Of a stretch of 33,093 bases of DNA, positions 9,943 through 18,909 are shown piece by piece. Positions within the stretch are counted from its first letter, which is position 1. Each line of letters begins with the position of its first letter. The notes beneath the pieces are model-generated. The model did not search any database. It was not told where the DNA came from and saw only the letters and a list, made by a program, of their open reading frames with translations. The stretch is from an uncultured Nocardioidaceae bacterium (GTDB taxonomy: Bacteria; Actinomycetota; Actinomycetes; Propionibacteriales; Nocardioidaceae), in assembly GCA_902805845.1 (NCBI GenBank), contig CADCUI010000049.1, forward strand, positions 1-33,093, in the 5' to 3' direction. The position numbers were made by a program, and so were the translations under genes.

Positions 9943-11889
9943 GTGGTCTCGAGAACCGCGGCGCACGTTCTCCTGCAGGAGAGCGTGCCAGTCGTGGAAC
10001 CGGCTGCGGCTGACGGCGTGTTCACCTTGCTGTGGCTGATCATCGCCCTGCCTGCGCTCGGTAGCGCGATCCTCCTCGTGGGCGGCAGACGCACCGACCC
10101 CTGGGGGCACCTGCTCGGCTGCGCCACCGTGGCTGCCTCGTTCCTGGTCAGCCTGGTCGCGTTCGTCGCGCTGCTCGGTCGCGACGCGGAGGACCGGTCC
10201 GTGCAGCAGCACCTGTTCACCTGGATCGACGTGTTCGGCTTCCAGGTCGATGCCGGGCTCCTGCTGGACCCGCTCTCCGCGCTGTTCCTGCTGCTGGTCA
10301 CCGGAGTGGGCGGGCTGATCCACGTCTACTCGATCGGCTACATGGCGACCGATCCCCGCCGCAGACGCTTCTTCGGCTACCTCAACCTGTTCGTGGCCGC
10401 CATGCTGGTGCTGGTGCTGGCCGACAGCTACCTGGGCATCTTCCTCGGCTGGGAAGGCGTGGGCCTCGCGTCGTACCTTCTGATCGGGTTCTTCCAGCAC
10501 AAGCCGTCGGCCGCCGTCGCCGCGAAGAAGGCGTTCGTGGTCAACCGGGTCGGCGACATCGGGATGGCGCTCGGTGTCATGCTGCTGTTCGCCACGTTCG
10601 GCACCACCGCGATCCCGGCGATCTCCAGGGTGAGCGCCGAGGCGTCCGACGGGGTGCTCACCGCCCTCGGCCTGCTGCTGCTGCTGGCTGCCTGCGGGAA
10701 GTCGGCGCAGTTCCCGCTGCAGTCGTGGCTGCTGGACGCCATGGAGGGCCCGACCCCGGTCTCCGCGCTGATCCACGCCGCGACCATGGTGACTGCTGGG
10801 GTCTACCTGATCATCCGCTCGAACTTCATCTACGAGAACGCCCCGGTCGCGCAGACGGCAGTGGTGGTCGTCGGGGCGGTCACCCTGCTGTGGGGCGCGG
10901 CGATCGGGTGCGCCAAGGACGACATCAAGAAGGTGCTTGCCGGCTCGACGATGAGCCAGATCGGGTACATGATGCTGGCGGCGGGCCTCGGTGTCGCCGG
11001 CTACGCGTTCGCGATCTTCCACCTGCTCACCCACGGCTTCTTCAAGGCCAACATGTTCCTCGGTGCCGGGTCGGTGATGCACGCGATGGACGACGACGTC
11101 GACATGCGCCACTACGGCGCGCTGCGCAAGGCGCTGCCGGTCACCTTCCTCACCTTCGCGATGGGGTACCTCGCGATCATCGGCTTCCCCGGCTTCTCGG
11201 GGTTCTGGTCCAAGGACAAGATCATCGAGACCGCGTTCGACCAGAACCTGTACGCCGGGCTCGCCGCCCTTCTCGGAGCCGGGATCACCGCGTTCTACAT
11301 GACCCGGCTGATGATCCTGACCTTCCTCAGCGAGAAGCGGTGGGCCGCCGAGGTCCACCCCCACGAGTCGCCGGCGACGATGACCGTGCCGCTCGTCGTC
11401 CTGGCGGCGCTCTCCGTGCTCGGCGGCGTCCTGCTGCTCGGTGACTGGATCACCGAGTGGCTCACCCCGGTGGTCGGCAGCGAGGAGCACGGCGAGCTGC
11501 CCCTCCCGGCCATCGTCTACACGCTCATCGTGGTCGCGGTCGTGGTGGTCGGCGTCGCCGCCGCGGTCCTCCTCGTGGCCAGGCGCGACATCCCGCGCGA
11601 GCAGCCGCAGCAGGTCAGCCTCGCGACGAGGTTCGCGCGCAACGACCTCTACGGCGACCGGCTCAACGAGGCGCTGCTTATGCGGCCCGGGGACTCGGTG
11701 GTGAGGTCCATGGCGGACTTCGACGACCGCTTCGTCGACGGCGCGGTCGACGGCAGCGGGATCGCCGCGGCCGGCATGTCCAACACGTTCCGACGGGTGC
11801 AGACCGGCTACGTGCGCAGCTACGCGCTCTCCCTGTTCGCCGGCGCCCTGCTCGTCGTCGCGGCCCTCCTGGCGGTGAACCTCGCATGA
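9943..11889 (+). CDS. nuoL: NADH-quinone oxidoreductase subunit L (proton-pumping)
   Basis: NuoL is the distal antiporter-like proton-pumping subunit with a long lateral helix. The 648-residue product has [17 protein letters not shown] and [20 protein letters not shown], which hold the key Glu and channel residues, and a C-terminal membrane helix after the lateral-helix region. GTG at 9943 is preceded by GAGGAG (9929-9934) at an 8-nt spacing. It gives an N-terminus of about 25 non-membrane residues, so in-frame GTGs at 9985, 9994 and 10018 are alternatives. The TGA overlaps the nuoM ATG by 4 bp. Confidence 0.95.
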   Translation: MVSRTAAHVLLQESVPVVEPAAADGVFTLLWLIIALPALGSAILLVGGRRTDPWGHLLGCATVAASFLVSLVAFVALLGRDAEDRSVQQHLFTWIDVFGFQVDAGLLLDPLSALFLLLVTGVGGLIHVYSIGYMATDPRRRRFFGYLNLFVAAMLVLVLADSYLGIFLGWEGVGLASYLLIGFFQHKPSAAVAAKKAFVVNRVGDIGMALGVMLLFATFGTTAIPAISRVSAEASDGVLTALGLLLLLAACGKSAQFPLQSWLLDAMEGPTPVSALIHAATMVTAGVYLIIRSNFIYENAPVAQTAVVVVGAVTLLWGAAIGCAKDDIKKVLAGSTMSQIGYMMLAAGLGVAGYAFAIFHLLTHGFFKANMFLGAGSVMHAMDDDVDMRHYGALRKALPVTFLTFAMGYLAIIGFPGFSGFWSKDKIIETAFDQNLYAGLAALLGAGITAFYMTRLMILTFLSEKRWAAEVHPHESPATMTVPLVVLAALSVLGGVLLLGDWITEWLTPVVGSEEHGELPLPAIVYTLIVVAVVVVGVAAAVLLVARRDIPREQPQQVSLATRFARNDLYGDRLNEALLMRPGDSVVRSMADFDDRFVDGAVDGSGIAAAGMSNTFRRVQTGYVRSYALSLFAGALLVVAALLAVNLA

Positions 11890-13454
11890 CCACCGTGAAC
11901 GACTTCCCCTTCCTCACCGCCGCGATCCTGCTGCCGCTGCTCGGGGCAGCGGTCCTCATGGGGCTGCCGCGGCGCTCGGGGCGCGACCTCCCGCAGGTCG
12001 TCGCGCTGGGGGTCTCCCTCGTGACGCTGGCGCTGACCGCGGTGATGGCGGTCCGCTTCGACCCCGGCGGCGGCTTCCAGTTCAACGAGCAGCACACCTG
12101 GATCGCCGCGTTCGGCGCGCACTACGCCGTCGGCGTCGACGGCATCGGGCTCACGCTGGTGATGCTCACCACGATCCTCACCCCGGCCGTCATCGGTGCC
12201 TCCTGGCGCGACGGCGACCCGGGCCGGTGGTCCACCAACAGCTTCTTCGCCTGGGTGCTGGTGCTCGAGGCCCTGGCGATCGGGGTCTTCGCCGCCACCG
12301 ACGTGTTCTTGTTCTACGTCCTCTTCGAGGCCACGCTGCTGCCGATCTACTTCCTCATCGGCGGGTTCGGCGGCGCCCGGCGGTCCTACGCGGCGATCAA
12401 GTTCCTGCTCTACTCGCTGCTCGGCGGGCTGGTCATGCTGGCCTCGGTCATCGGGCTCTACGTCGAGTCCTCGCGCGCCGGCGCCCCGACGTACCTCCTC
12501 AGCGAGCTGAGCGAGATCATGGCCGACGTCGACACGGCCACCGGCCGCTGGCTCTTCGTCGGGTTCTTCATCGCCTTTGCGATCAAGGCGCCGATGGTGC
12601 CGGTCCACACCTGGCTCCCCGACGTCGCCGACGAGGCGACACCCGGCACCTCGGTGCTCCTGGTGAGCATCCTGGACAAGATCGGCACCTTCGGGATGAT
12701 CCGGTTCTGCCTGGGGCTGTTCCCGGAGGCGTCGACGTGGGCGACGCCAGTAGTGCTGGTCCTCGCCGTCGTCAGCGTGCTCTACGGCGGCCTCGTCGCC
12801 ATCGCGCAGGACAGCATCCCGCGGCTGATCGCCTACACCTCGGTCTCGCACTTCGGGTTCATCGTGCTCGGGATCTTCGTGCTGAACAGCCAGGGCCAGA
12901 CCGGCTCGACGCTCTACATGTTCAACCACGGCCTCTCGACCGGGCTGCTCTTCCTGGTGTCGGGCTTCCTCATCGCTCGCCGCGGCTCCCGCTACATCTC
13001 CGACTTCGGCGGCGTGCAGAAGGTGGCGCCGGTCCTCGCGGGCATCCTGCTGGTGGCCGGCCTGTCGTCGCTGTCGCTGCCGGGGCTGTCGCCGTTCGTC
13101 TCTGAGTTCCTCGTCATGCTCGGCGCGTTCCTGCACCACTACCTCTACGCCGTCTTCGCGGTGTTCGGCATCGTGCTGTCGGCGCTCTACATCCTGCTGA
13201 TGTACCAGCGCACGATGACCGGCCCGGTGCGCCCGGAGGTCGAGGGGATGCGCGACCTCGGGTTCCGCGAGGTCGCGTCGCTCGCGCCGCTGCTGGCGCT
13301 GGTGGTCGCGCTCGGCTTCTTCCCCGGGCCGCTGCTCGACGTCATCGAGCCGGCTGTCGCCAGCACGCTCGAGCACGTCGGGGCCGAGGACCCCGGGCCG
13401 ACGATCGAGGACGCCGCAGCCGACGCAGAGCCCACCGAGGGAGGCGACGAGTGA
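11886..13454 (+). CDS. nuoM: NADH-quinone oxidoreductase subunit M (proton-pumping)
   Basis: NuoM is the middle antiporter-like subunit. I take ATG 11886, which overlaps the nuoL stop as ATGA and begins [20 protein letters not shown] directly before the first helix, giving 522 residues. The open frame continues upstream to 11457, but that part only shadows nuoL. Hallmarks are [20 protein letters not shown] with the conserved Glu, and [18 protein letters not shown]. The tail after the last helix is acidic. The stop overlaps the nuoN GTG by 4 bp. Confidence 0.96.
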   Translation: MTTVNDFPFLTAAILLPLLGAAVLMGLPRRSGRDLPQVVALGVSLVTLALTAVMAVRFDPGGGFQFNEQHTWIAAFGAHYAVGVDGIGLTLVMLTTILTPAVIGASWRDGDPGRWSTNSFFAWVLVLEALAIGVFAATDVFLFYVLFEATLLPIYFLIGGFGGARRSYAAIKFLLYSLLGGLVMLASVIGLYVESSRAGAPTYLLSELSEIMADVDTATGRWLFVGFFIAFAIKAPMVPVHTWLPDVADEATPGTSVLLVSILDKIGTFGMIRFCLGLFPEASTWATPVVLVLAVVSVLYGGLVAIAQDSIPRLIAYTSVSHFGFIVLGIFVLNSQGQTGSTLYMFNHGLSTGLLFLVSGFLIARRGSRYISDFGGVQKVAPVLAGILLVAGLSSLSLPGLSPFVSEFLVMLGAFLHHYLYAVFAVFGIVLSALYILLMYQRTMTGPVRPEVEGMRDLGFREVASLAPLLALVVALGFFPGPLLDVIEPAVASTLEHVGAEDPGPTIEDAAADAEPTEGGDE

Positions 13455-15055
13455 TCGCGCGAATGACCACCACGGAGTTCGAGGCGCCGCAGGTCGAGTA
13501 CGGCACGGTCTCCCCGCTCCTCATCGTCTTCGGCGTGGCGCTCCTCGGCGTCCTCGTCGAGGCGCTGGTGGACCGCAGGCGTCGCTACCTCGTCCAGTCG
13601 GTGCTCTCGCTGGCAGGACTCGCGGGGGCCTTTGCGGCGACGGTCGTCGTCGCCACGGGGCTGACCGGCCGTGCCGACGGCGCCGCCCACGGGTCGGTCG
13701 TCGCGGAGGGTGCCATCGCCGTCGACGGTCCGTCGGTGTTCCTGTGGGGGACGCTGCTGGCGCTGTCCTTCACCAGCGTGCTGCTCTTCGCCGAGCGCCG
13801 CGTCGACGGCGGCGTCACGGCCTTTGCCGGCCAGGCCGCGGCGCTTCCCGGCACCGAGGCCGAGCGGCAGGCGTCGACCCGCGGGCTGGAGCACACCGAG
13901 GTCTACCCGCTCATGCTGTTCGCGGTCGGCGGGATGATGCTGTTCGCCGCCTCCAACGACCTGCTGACGATGTTCGTCGCCCTCGAGGTGCTGTCGCTGC
14001 CGCTCTACCTGCTGTGCGGGCTCGCCCGGCGGCGCCGGCTGCTCAGCCAGGAGGCCGCGCTCAAGTACTTCATGCTCGGTGCCTTCAGCTCCGGCTTCTT
14101 CCTCTACGGCGTCGCCCTGGTCTACGGGTACGCCGGCTCGACGAACCTCGCAGCGATCGCGCAGGCCGTCTCGGGGCGGATCGGCAGCCAGGGGCTGCTG
14201 CTCGGCGGCATCGCCCTGCTCGCCGTCGGCATGCTCTTCAAGGTCGGCGCGGCGCCGTTCCACGCCTGGACACCGGACGTCTACCAGGGAGCGCCGACCG
14301 CGGTGACGGCCTTCATGGCGGCCTGCACCAAGATCGCGGCCTTCGGGGCGCTGCTCCGGCTGTTCTACGTCGCCTTCGGCGGGGCGCAGCGCGACTGGGC
14401 ACCGATGATCTGGATCATCGCCGTCCTCACGATGGCGGTGGGCTCGCTGTTCGCGCTCACCCAGTCCGACATCAAGCGGATGCTCGCCTACTCCTCGATC
14501 GCCCACGCCGGCTTCCTGCTCGTGGGCTTCGTGGGGCTGCAGCAGGCCGCCGACGGCTCGACGATCTCCTCGCTCCAGTCGGTGCTCTTCTACCTCGTCA
14601 CCTACGGGTTCATGACCATCGGCGCCTTCGGGGTCGTCACGCTCGTGCGCGACGCGGGCGGCGAGGCGAACCACCTCTCGCGCTGGGCCGGGCTCGGCAA
14701 GGAGTCACCGGTGGTGGCCGGCGTCTTCGCGTTCTTCCTGCTGGGAATGGCCGGGATCCCCCTCACCAGCGGGTTCACCGGCAAGTGGGCGGTGTTCACC
14801 TCGGCGGCGCAGGGCGGCGCCTGGCCGCTGGTCGTTGTGGCGGTGCTGTTGAGCGTCGTTGCGGCGTTCTTCTACCTGCGGGTCATCGTGCTCATGTACT
14901 TCTCCGACCCCGTCGGTGAGGGCCCGACGGTCGCCGTCCCCAGCATCCTCACCACTGCGGTCATCGCGGTCGCCGTCGCCGCCACGCTGGTGCTGGGCGT
15001 GCTCCCCGGCCCGGTGCTCGACCTCGCGGGCACGGCCGGCGCCTTCGTCCGGTGA
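13451..15055 (+). CDS. nuoN: NADH-quinone oxidoreductase subunit N (proton-pumping)
   Basis: NuoN is the antiporter-like subunit nearest the peripheral arm. The 534-residue product has FVALEVLSLPLYLLCGLARR with the channel glutamate, KVGAAPFHAWTPDVYQGAP, and the lysine-bearing DIKRMLAYSSIAHAG. GTG 13451 overlaps the nuoM stop (GTGA); an in-frame ATG lies 12 bp later. The TGA overlaps the next gene, a polyprenyl diphosphate synthase, so the transcript evidently runs on past complex I. Confidence 0.96.
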   Translation: MIARMTTTEFEAPQVEYGTVSPLLIVFGVALLGVLVEALVDRRRRYLVQSVLSLAGLAGAFAATVVVATGLTGRADGAAHGSVVAEGAIAVDGPSVFLWGTLLALSFTSVLLFAERRVDGGVTAFAGQAAALPGTEAERQASTRGLEHTEVYPLMLFAVGGMMLFAASNDLLTMFVALEVLSLPLYLLCGLARRRRLLSQEAALKYFMLGAFSSGFFLYGVALVYGYAGSTNLAAIAQAVSGRIGSQGLLLGGIALLAVGMLFKVGAAPFHAWTPDVYQGAPTAVTAFMAACTKIAAFGALLRLFYVAFGGAQRDWAPMIWIIAVLTMAVGSLFALTQSDIKRMLAYSSIAHAGFLLVGFVGLQQAADGSTISSLQSVLFYLVTYGFMTIGAFGVVTLVRDAGGEANHLSRWAGLGKESPVVAGVFAFFLLGMAGIPLTSGFTGKWAVFTSAAQGGAWPLVVVAVLLSVVAAFFYLRVIVLMYFSDPVGEGPTVAVPSILTTAVIAVAVAATLVLGVLPGPVLDLAGTAGAFVR

Positions 15056-16074
15056 CCAAGCACCCCGCCTCGCCTGCGCCGGCCGGGTCGGCGCTGGCGC
15101 TGCCGGTGCTCGACCCGGTCCTCGAGGCGCGGCTGCGGGACCGGATGACCGAGGTGGAGGAGCGGCTCGAGACCGAGATCCGGTCCGAGGCCGACTTCAT
15201 CACCGAGGCGTGCCGCCACCTCATGCATGCCGGCGGCAAGCGGTTCCGGCCGCTGCTGGTCCTGCTGGCAGCAGAGCTCGGCGACGGTGACCCCGAGCAG
15301 GTCCTCACCGCGGCGTGCGTGGTGGAGCTCACCCATCTCGCGTCGCTCTACCACGACGACGTGATGGACGAGGCGGCGTTGCGCCGCGGCGCGGTCTCGG
15401 CGAACGCCCGCTGGGACAACCACGTGGCGATCCTCGCGGGGGACTGGCTGTTCTCGAAGTCCTCGGAGCTGACCGCCCGGCTCGGGCCGGAGGCGGTGCG
15501 GATCCAGGCCAAGACCTTCACGCGCCTGGTCGAGGGCCAGATCCTCGAGACGCTGCCACCGCCGGACGGGGGCGACCCGCTCGCGCACTATCTCCGCGTG
15601 GTGGCGGGCAAGACCGGCTCGCTCATCGCGACGTCGGCGCGCTACGGCGCGATGTTCGGCGCCACGCCACCGGCGACGGTCGCGGCGCTGACGGCGTACG
15701 GGGAGAAGGTGGGGACCGCCTTCCAGCTCTCCGACGACATCCTGGACGTGGGCAGCGACTCCACGGAGTCGGGGAAGACCCCCGGGACCGACCTCCGCGA
15801 AGGCGTCCCGACGCTGCCGGTGATGCTGGCGCTGCGCTCCGCCCGGCCCGAGGACGCGCGGCTGCTCGAGCTGCTGCACGGGCCGTTGACCGACGACGAC
15901 CGGCACGCGGAGGCGCTGGAGCTGCTCCGCGCCCACCCCGCGATGACCGAGGCCCGCGACCACGTGCGCCAGCTCGCGGAGGAGGCGGCTGCCCTGCTGG
16001 ACGAGGTCCCCGAGGGGTCGGTCAAGGACGCCCTGGTCGCCTTCGCCGACCTCATCGCCACCCGCACGTCCTGA
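15052..16074 (+). CDS. Long-chain polyprenyl diphosphate synthase (menaquinone side chain likely)
   Basis: This is a trans-isoprenyl diphosphate synthase that extends allylic diphosphates with isopentenyl diphosphate. The 340-residue protein has GGKRFRP at 61-67, the first Asp-rich motif DDVMD at 102-106 and the second, DDILD, at 228-232. The two residues before the first motif are L99-Y100-H101 without bulky aromatic blocks at both positions, which suits a long-chain product. The GTG start overlaps nuoN by 4 bp, and the position behind complex I suggests it makes the tail of menaquinone, the quinone reduced by this complex in actinobacteria. Chain length (hepta-, octa- or nonaprenyl) cannot be read from the sequence, so no symbol is given. 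Confidence 0.9.
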   Translation: MTKHPASPAPAGSALALPVLDPVLEARLRDRMTEVEERLETEIRSEADFITEACRHLMHAGGKRFRPLLVLLAAELGDGDPEQVLTAACVVELTHLASLYHDDVMDEAALRRGAVSANARWDNHVAILAGDWLFSKSSELTARLGPEAVRIQAKTFTRLVEGQILETLPPPDGGDPLAHYLRVVAGKTGSLIATSARYGAMFGATPPATVAALTAYGEKVGTAFQLSDDILDVGSDSTESGKTPGTDLREGVPTLPVMLALRSARPEDARLLELLHGPLTDDDRHAEALELLRAHPAMTEARDHVRQLAEEAAALLDEVPEGSVKDALVAFADLIATRTS

Positions 16075-16096
16075 CCCGGGCCCGGCAGCCGCGGGA

Positions 16097-16163
16097 ACGG
16101 GCAGCTCGGGCACCACGCCGGGGTCCTCGCGTCGGATCCAGGGAGGCTGCCCGTCGGCGTGGT
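16097..16163. repeat. Two perfect 9-bp inverted repeats in crossing order
   Basis: In the 97-bp gap between the convergent polyprenyl synthase and GntR genes, ACGGGCAGC (16097-16105) is complementary to GCTGCCCGT (16146-16154), and ACCACGCCG (16112-16120) is complementary to CGGCGTGGT (16155-16163). The order A-B-A'-B' cannot form two simple nested hairpins together. As RNA it could form an H-type pseudoknot or two alternative stems. A further GGCAGCC at 16084-16090 competes for GGCTGCC at 16145-16151. It may serve as a bidirectional transcription stop, but no T-run follows on either strand. Confidence 0.6.
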
Positions 16164-16171
16164 TGCGTGCG

Positions 16172-16936
16172 TCAGGTGAGGAGGTTGATCTCGAACGCGT
16201 AGCGGCTGGCCGCGTAGAGGTGCGTGCCGTACTCGACGACCGACCCGTGGTCGTCGTAGCTGACCCGCTGCACCGTCAGCAGGGCGGCCCCTCGGCCCTC
16301 GTTGAGCAGCGCCGCCTCCGCCGGCGTCGCGGAACGGGCGCCGACGGTCTGGGTGGCGGAGTGGAGCTGGACGCCGTGGACACGGAGCAGCTCGTAGAGC
16401 CCGTGCTCGGCGAGCTCCGCCTCCCCGAACCGGACGACGGCGGGCGGGAGGAGGTTGGTGAGCTTGGCGATGGGGAGCCCCTGGGCGGAGCGGAGCCGCT
16501 CGATCCTCACCAGCTCGGTCCCCGCGGCGACCCCGAGCTGACCCGCGACCTCCTCGTCCGCAGCGACGTGCTCGAAGCCCAGCACCCGCGTCGACGGTTC
16601 CTTGCCGGTGCCGGCGAGGTCGTCGTAGAGGCTCGTGAGCTGCAACGGGCGGCGGACCTTCGGCTGCACGACCCGCGTCCCCACCCCGCGCCGGCGCACG
16701 ATCATGCCCTTGTCGACCAGGTGCTGCATCGCCCGGCGCATCGTGGGGCGCGACAGCCCGAGCTGGTCGGCGAGGAGGATCTCGTTGTGGAACAGCGTCC
16801 CCGGCGGGATCTCCCCGGACGCGATCGCGTTCTCGAGGTGCTGGGCGACCTGGAAGTAGAGCGGCACGGGGCTGCTCCGGTCGATCCGCAGCGCGCGCAG
16901 GGAGGCGTCCGGGGAGCCGGTGGCCACCGTCGTCAT
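16172..16936 (-). CDS. GntR-family (HutC/UTRA) transcriptional regulator, probable inositol-operon regulator
   Basis: The 254-residue protein has an N-terminal winged helix-turn-helix (about residues 20-92; PLYFQVAQHLENAI, then LSRPTMRRAMQHLVDKGMI with the recognition helix, then the wing RRRGVGTRV). A UTRA effector domain from about residue 110 ends in EYGTHLYAASRYAFEI. UTRA domains bind small ligands such as sugar phosphates. It is divergent from the inositol operon with a 138-bp shared control region, so it most likely represses that operon and perhaps itself. The ATG beginning MTTVATG is used. The inducer is unknown. Confidence 0.88.
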   Translation of the reverse strand: MTTVATGSPDASLRALRIDRSSPVPLYFQVAQHLENAIASGEIPPGTLFHNEILLADQLGLSRPTMRRAMQHLVDKGMIVRRRGVGTRVVQPKVRRPLQLTSLYDDLAGTGKEPSTRVLGFEHVAADEEVAGQLGVAAGTELVRIERLRSAQGLPIAKLTNLLPPAVVRFGEAELAEHGLYELLRVHGVQLHSATQTVGARSATPAEAALLNEGRGAALLTVQRVSYDDHGSVVEYGTHLYAASRYAFEINLLT

Positions 16937-16946
16937 GGGGCGGAGT

Positions 16947-16974
16947 ATGTCACGACAATATGCAGCGATATATT
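16947..16974 (+). promoter_or_regulatory. Candidate promoter of the inositol operon
   Basis: ATGTCA (16947-16952) and TATATT (16969-16974) are separated by 16 bp and fit a housekeeping-type promoter (4/6 and 5/6 matches to TTGACA/TATAAT). The block is strikingly AT-rich against a roughly 70% GC background. The predicted start near 16981 would give a leader of about 95 nt before the first gene. AATAT...ATATT (16957-16974) is symmetric, so the same tract could also serve the regulator on the other strand. Confidence 0.45.
16948..16957. promoter_or_regulatory. Candidate regulator site TGTCACGACA
   Basis: TGTC-AC-GACA is a perfect small palindrome overlapping the putative -35 box of the inositol promoter. 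It matches 9 of 10 positions of KGWCHTRACA, which I recall as the consensus of the GntR-type IolR of Corynebacterium glutamicum. No binding data exist for this regulator. Confidence 0.35.
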
Positions 16975-16976
16975 AC

Positions 16977-16993
16977 GTCCTAATGTAAGGACA
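16977..16993. promoter_or_regulatory. Candidate operator GTCCT-N6-AGGAC at the inositol operon start site
   Basis: A perfect 5-bp inverted repeat with a 6-bp centre (16977-16992) sits a few bases after the putative -10 box, where a bound repressor would block transcription. Read on the - strand, TGTCCTTACA (16993-16984) also matches 9 of 10 positions of KGWCHTRACA. It is the most symmetric element in the divergent region between the GntR gene and the operon it probably controls. Confidence 0.45.
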
Positions 16994-17074
16994 AACAGTT
17001 GACAGCCTTCCTCCCGGCGTACGACGCTGTCCTCACCGCCCCCTGCCCACCCGCCGGACGAAGGAGCCCGCCGC

Positions 17075-17962
17075 ATGCCCCCGACCGCTCCCGAGGTCGA
17101 CCTCTCGCGCGTCGCCGGTGCCCCGATCTCGTGGGGGGTGTGCGAGGTGCCGGGCTGGGGTCACCAGCTCGACGTCGAGCGCGTGCTCGCCGAGATGAGC
17201 CAGCTGGGGCTCACCGCCACGGAGTTCGGGCCCGACGGGTTCCTCCCCGCCGGCGCCGAGCAGCGGCTCGCGCTGCTCGACGCAGCCGGGCTCCGCGCGC
17301 TCGGGGGCTTCCTGCCGGTCGTCCTGTTCGACGACCACGACCCGCTCCCCGAGGTCGACGCCTTCCTCGACGACGCGCGAGCGGTCGGCGCCGACGTGCT
17401 GGTGCTGGCTGCCGCGACGGGTCAGGACGGCTACGACACCCGGCCCGAGCTCACCGAGGACCAGTGGGGCGTGCTGCTGGCCAACCTCGACCGGATCACC
17501 GCCCGCGCCGCCGAGCGGGGCGTCACCGCGACCCTCCACCCCCATGTCGGCACCCTCGTCGAGAACGGCGACGAGGTCGACCGCGTCCTCACCGGCTCCG
17601 GCATCGCACTCACCCTCGACACCGGTCACCTCCTCGTCGGCGGCAGCGACCCGGTCGCCCTGGCGCGCCGCGTCCCCGACCGCGTCGCCCACGTCCACCT
17701 CAAGGACGTCGACGCCCGGACGGCGGCCGAGGTGACCGCCGGTCGGCAGAGCTACTCCGACGCCGTCCGCGCCGGGATGTTCCGCCCACTCGGACAAGGT
17801 GACGTCGACGTCGCGACGCTCGTGGCGGCGCTGGAGGGAGCGGGCTACCGGGGCTGGTACGTCCTCGAGCAGGACGTGATGCTCGACGGTGAGCCCGACG
17901 GCGAGGGTCCCGTCGCTGACGTCAGGTCCTCGCTCGCCCACCTGCTGGAGCTCGGCTCGTGA
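17075..17962 (+). CDS. IolE/IolI-type TIM-barrel protein, probable inosose dehydratase
   Basis: A 295-residue AP-endonuclease-2-like TIM barrel of the sugar phosphate isomerase/epimerase superfamily. APISWGVCEVPGWG at about 16-29 marks the inositol branch. Putative metal and substrate residues are E50, H155 and H157, D182 and H185, H206 and H208, and E265. Inosose dehydratase (IolE) converts scyllo-inosose to a trihydroxycyclohexanedione, the substrate of IolD. As the only barrel of this kind in an otherwise complete set it best fills that step, but inosose isomerase (IolI) or IolH has the same fold. GAAGGAG near 17060-17066 supports ATG 17075. It overlaps iolC by 4 bp. Confidence 0.75.
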   Translation: MPPTAPEVDLSRVAGAPISWGVCEVPGWGHQLDVERVLAEMSQLGLTATEFGPDGFLPAGAEQRLALLDAAGLRALGGFLPVVLFDDHDPLPEVDAFLDDARAVGADVLVLAAATGQDGYDTRPELTEDQWGVLLANLDRITARAAERGVTATLHPHVGTLVENGDEVDRVLTGSGIALTLDTGHLLVGGSDPVALARRVPDRVAHVHLKDVDARTAAEVTAGRQSYSDAVRAGMFRPLGQGDVDVATLVAALEGAGYRGWYVLEQDVMLDGEPDGEGPVADVRSSLAHLLELGS

Positions 17963-18909
17963 CAGGTCCGTTCGACCTCGTCGCGCTCGGCCGGCTCGGC
18001 GTCGACCTCTACCCGCTCCAGGTCGGCGTCGGGCTCGAGGACGTCGAGACCTTCGGCAAGTACCTCGGTGGCAGCGCCGCCAACGTCGCGGTCGCGACCG
18101 CGCGCTACGGCCACTCGGCCGCGCTGCTCAGCGGCGTGGGCGCCGACCCGTTCGGCCGCTACCTCCTGCGCCAGCTCGAGGAGTACGCCGTGAGCAGCGC
18201 CCTGGTCCGCGAGGTCCCGGACCTCCCGACGCCGGTGACCTTCTGCGAGATCTTCCCGCCCGACGACTTCCCCCTCTACTTCTACCGCCGGCCCTCGGCA
18301 CCGGACCTGCAGATCACCCTCGACGACGCCGGCCGAGCGGCCTGCACCGGCGCCCGGGTGCTCTGGGCAACAGGCACCGGGCTGTCCCAGGAGCCCAGCC
18401 GGGGCACGACCCTCGAGGCGCTCGCGCTCCGCACCGCCGACCAGCTCACCGTCCTGGACCTCGACTACCGGCCGATGTTCTGGGCAGACCCGGCCGAGGC
18501 GACCCAGTGGGTCCGCAAGGCGCTCGCCCACGTGACGGTGGCCGTGGGGAACCTCGACGAGGTCGAGGTGGCCGTCGGCACCCGTGACCCCCGGGAGGCC
18601 GCGCAGCGGCTGCGGGACCTCGGCGTGCGGCTGGCCGTGGTCAAGCAGGGGCCGCGCGGCGTCCTCGCTGTCGACGACGACGGCGAGGTCGAGGTCCCGC
18701 CGGTCCCCGTCGAGGTGGTCAACGGGCTGGGAGCCGGGGACGCCTTCGGCGGCGCGCTCTGCCACGGGCTCCTCGAGGGCCTGCCCACCGCGGACGTCGT
18801 GCGCAACGCCAACGCCGCCGGCGCCATCGTGGCCGGCCGGCTGGCCTGCGCGCCCGCCATGCCGACCCAGGCCGAGGTCGACCTGCTGCTCGCCGGAGGC
18901 GCGCCGTGA
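17959..18909 (+). CDS. iolC: 5-dehydro-2-deoxygluconokinase (PfkB family)
   Basis: IolC phosphorylates 2-deoxy-5-keto-gluconate at O6 using ATP. The 316-residue product has the PfkB substrate motif GGSAANVAVATARYG in the N-terminal third and the anion-hole/catalytic signature NGLGAGDAFGGALCHGLL near the C-terminus, where the Asp of GAGD is the base. The early segment GRLGVDLYPLQVG is characteristic of IolC among PfkB kinases. Some homologues are fused to a C-terminal aldolase-like domain (DUF2090); here it is a single domain and the next gene supplies an aldolase. GTGA overlaps on both sides imply coupled translation. Confidence 0.9.
   Translation: MTGPFDLVALGRLGVDLYPLQVGVGLEDVETFGKYLGGSAANVAVATARYGHSAALLSGVGADPFGRYLLRQLEEYAVSSALVREVPDLPTPVTFCEIFPPDDFPLYFYRRPSAPDLQITLDDAGRAACTGARVLWATGTGLSQEPSRGTTLEALALRTADQLTVLDLDYRPMFWADPAEATQWVRKALAHVTVAVGNLDEVEVAVGTRDPREAAQRLRDLGVRLAVVKQGPRGVLAVDDDGEVEVPPVPVEVVNGLGAGDAFGGALCHGLLEGLPTADVVRNANAAGAIVAGRLACAPAMPTQAEVDLLLAGGAP

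Noticed and set aside
9922-13376. Long - strand open frames (about 520 codons each) opposite nuoL and nuoM
   Set aside because: The translations are dominated by charged Q/H/R/E/D repeats produced by reading transmembrane-helix codons on the other strand; no family signature.
16999-17031. TTGACA at 16999-17004 as -35 box, and the GACAGC/GCTGTC pair at 17001-17006 and 17026-17031
   Set aside because: No acceptable -10 box lies 15-19 bp downstream of TTGACA, and a 6-bp repeat is expected by chance; the upstream TATATT promoter is preferred.
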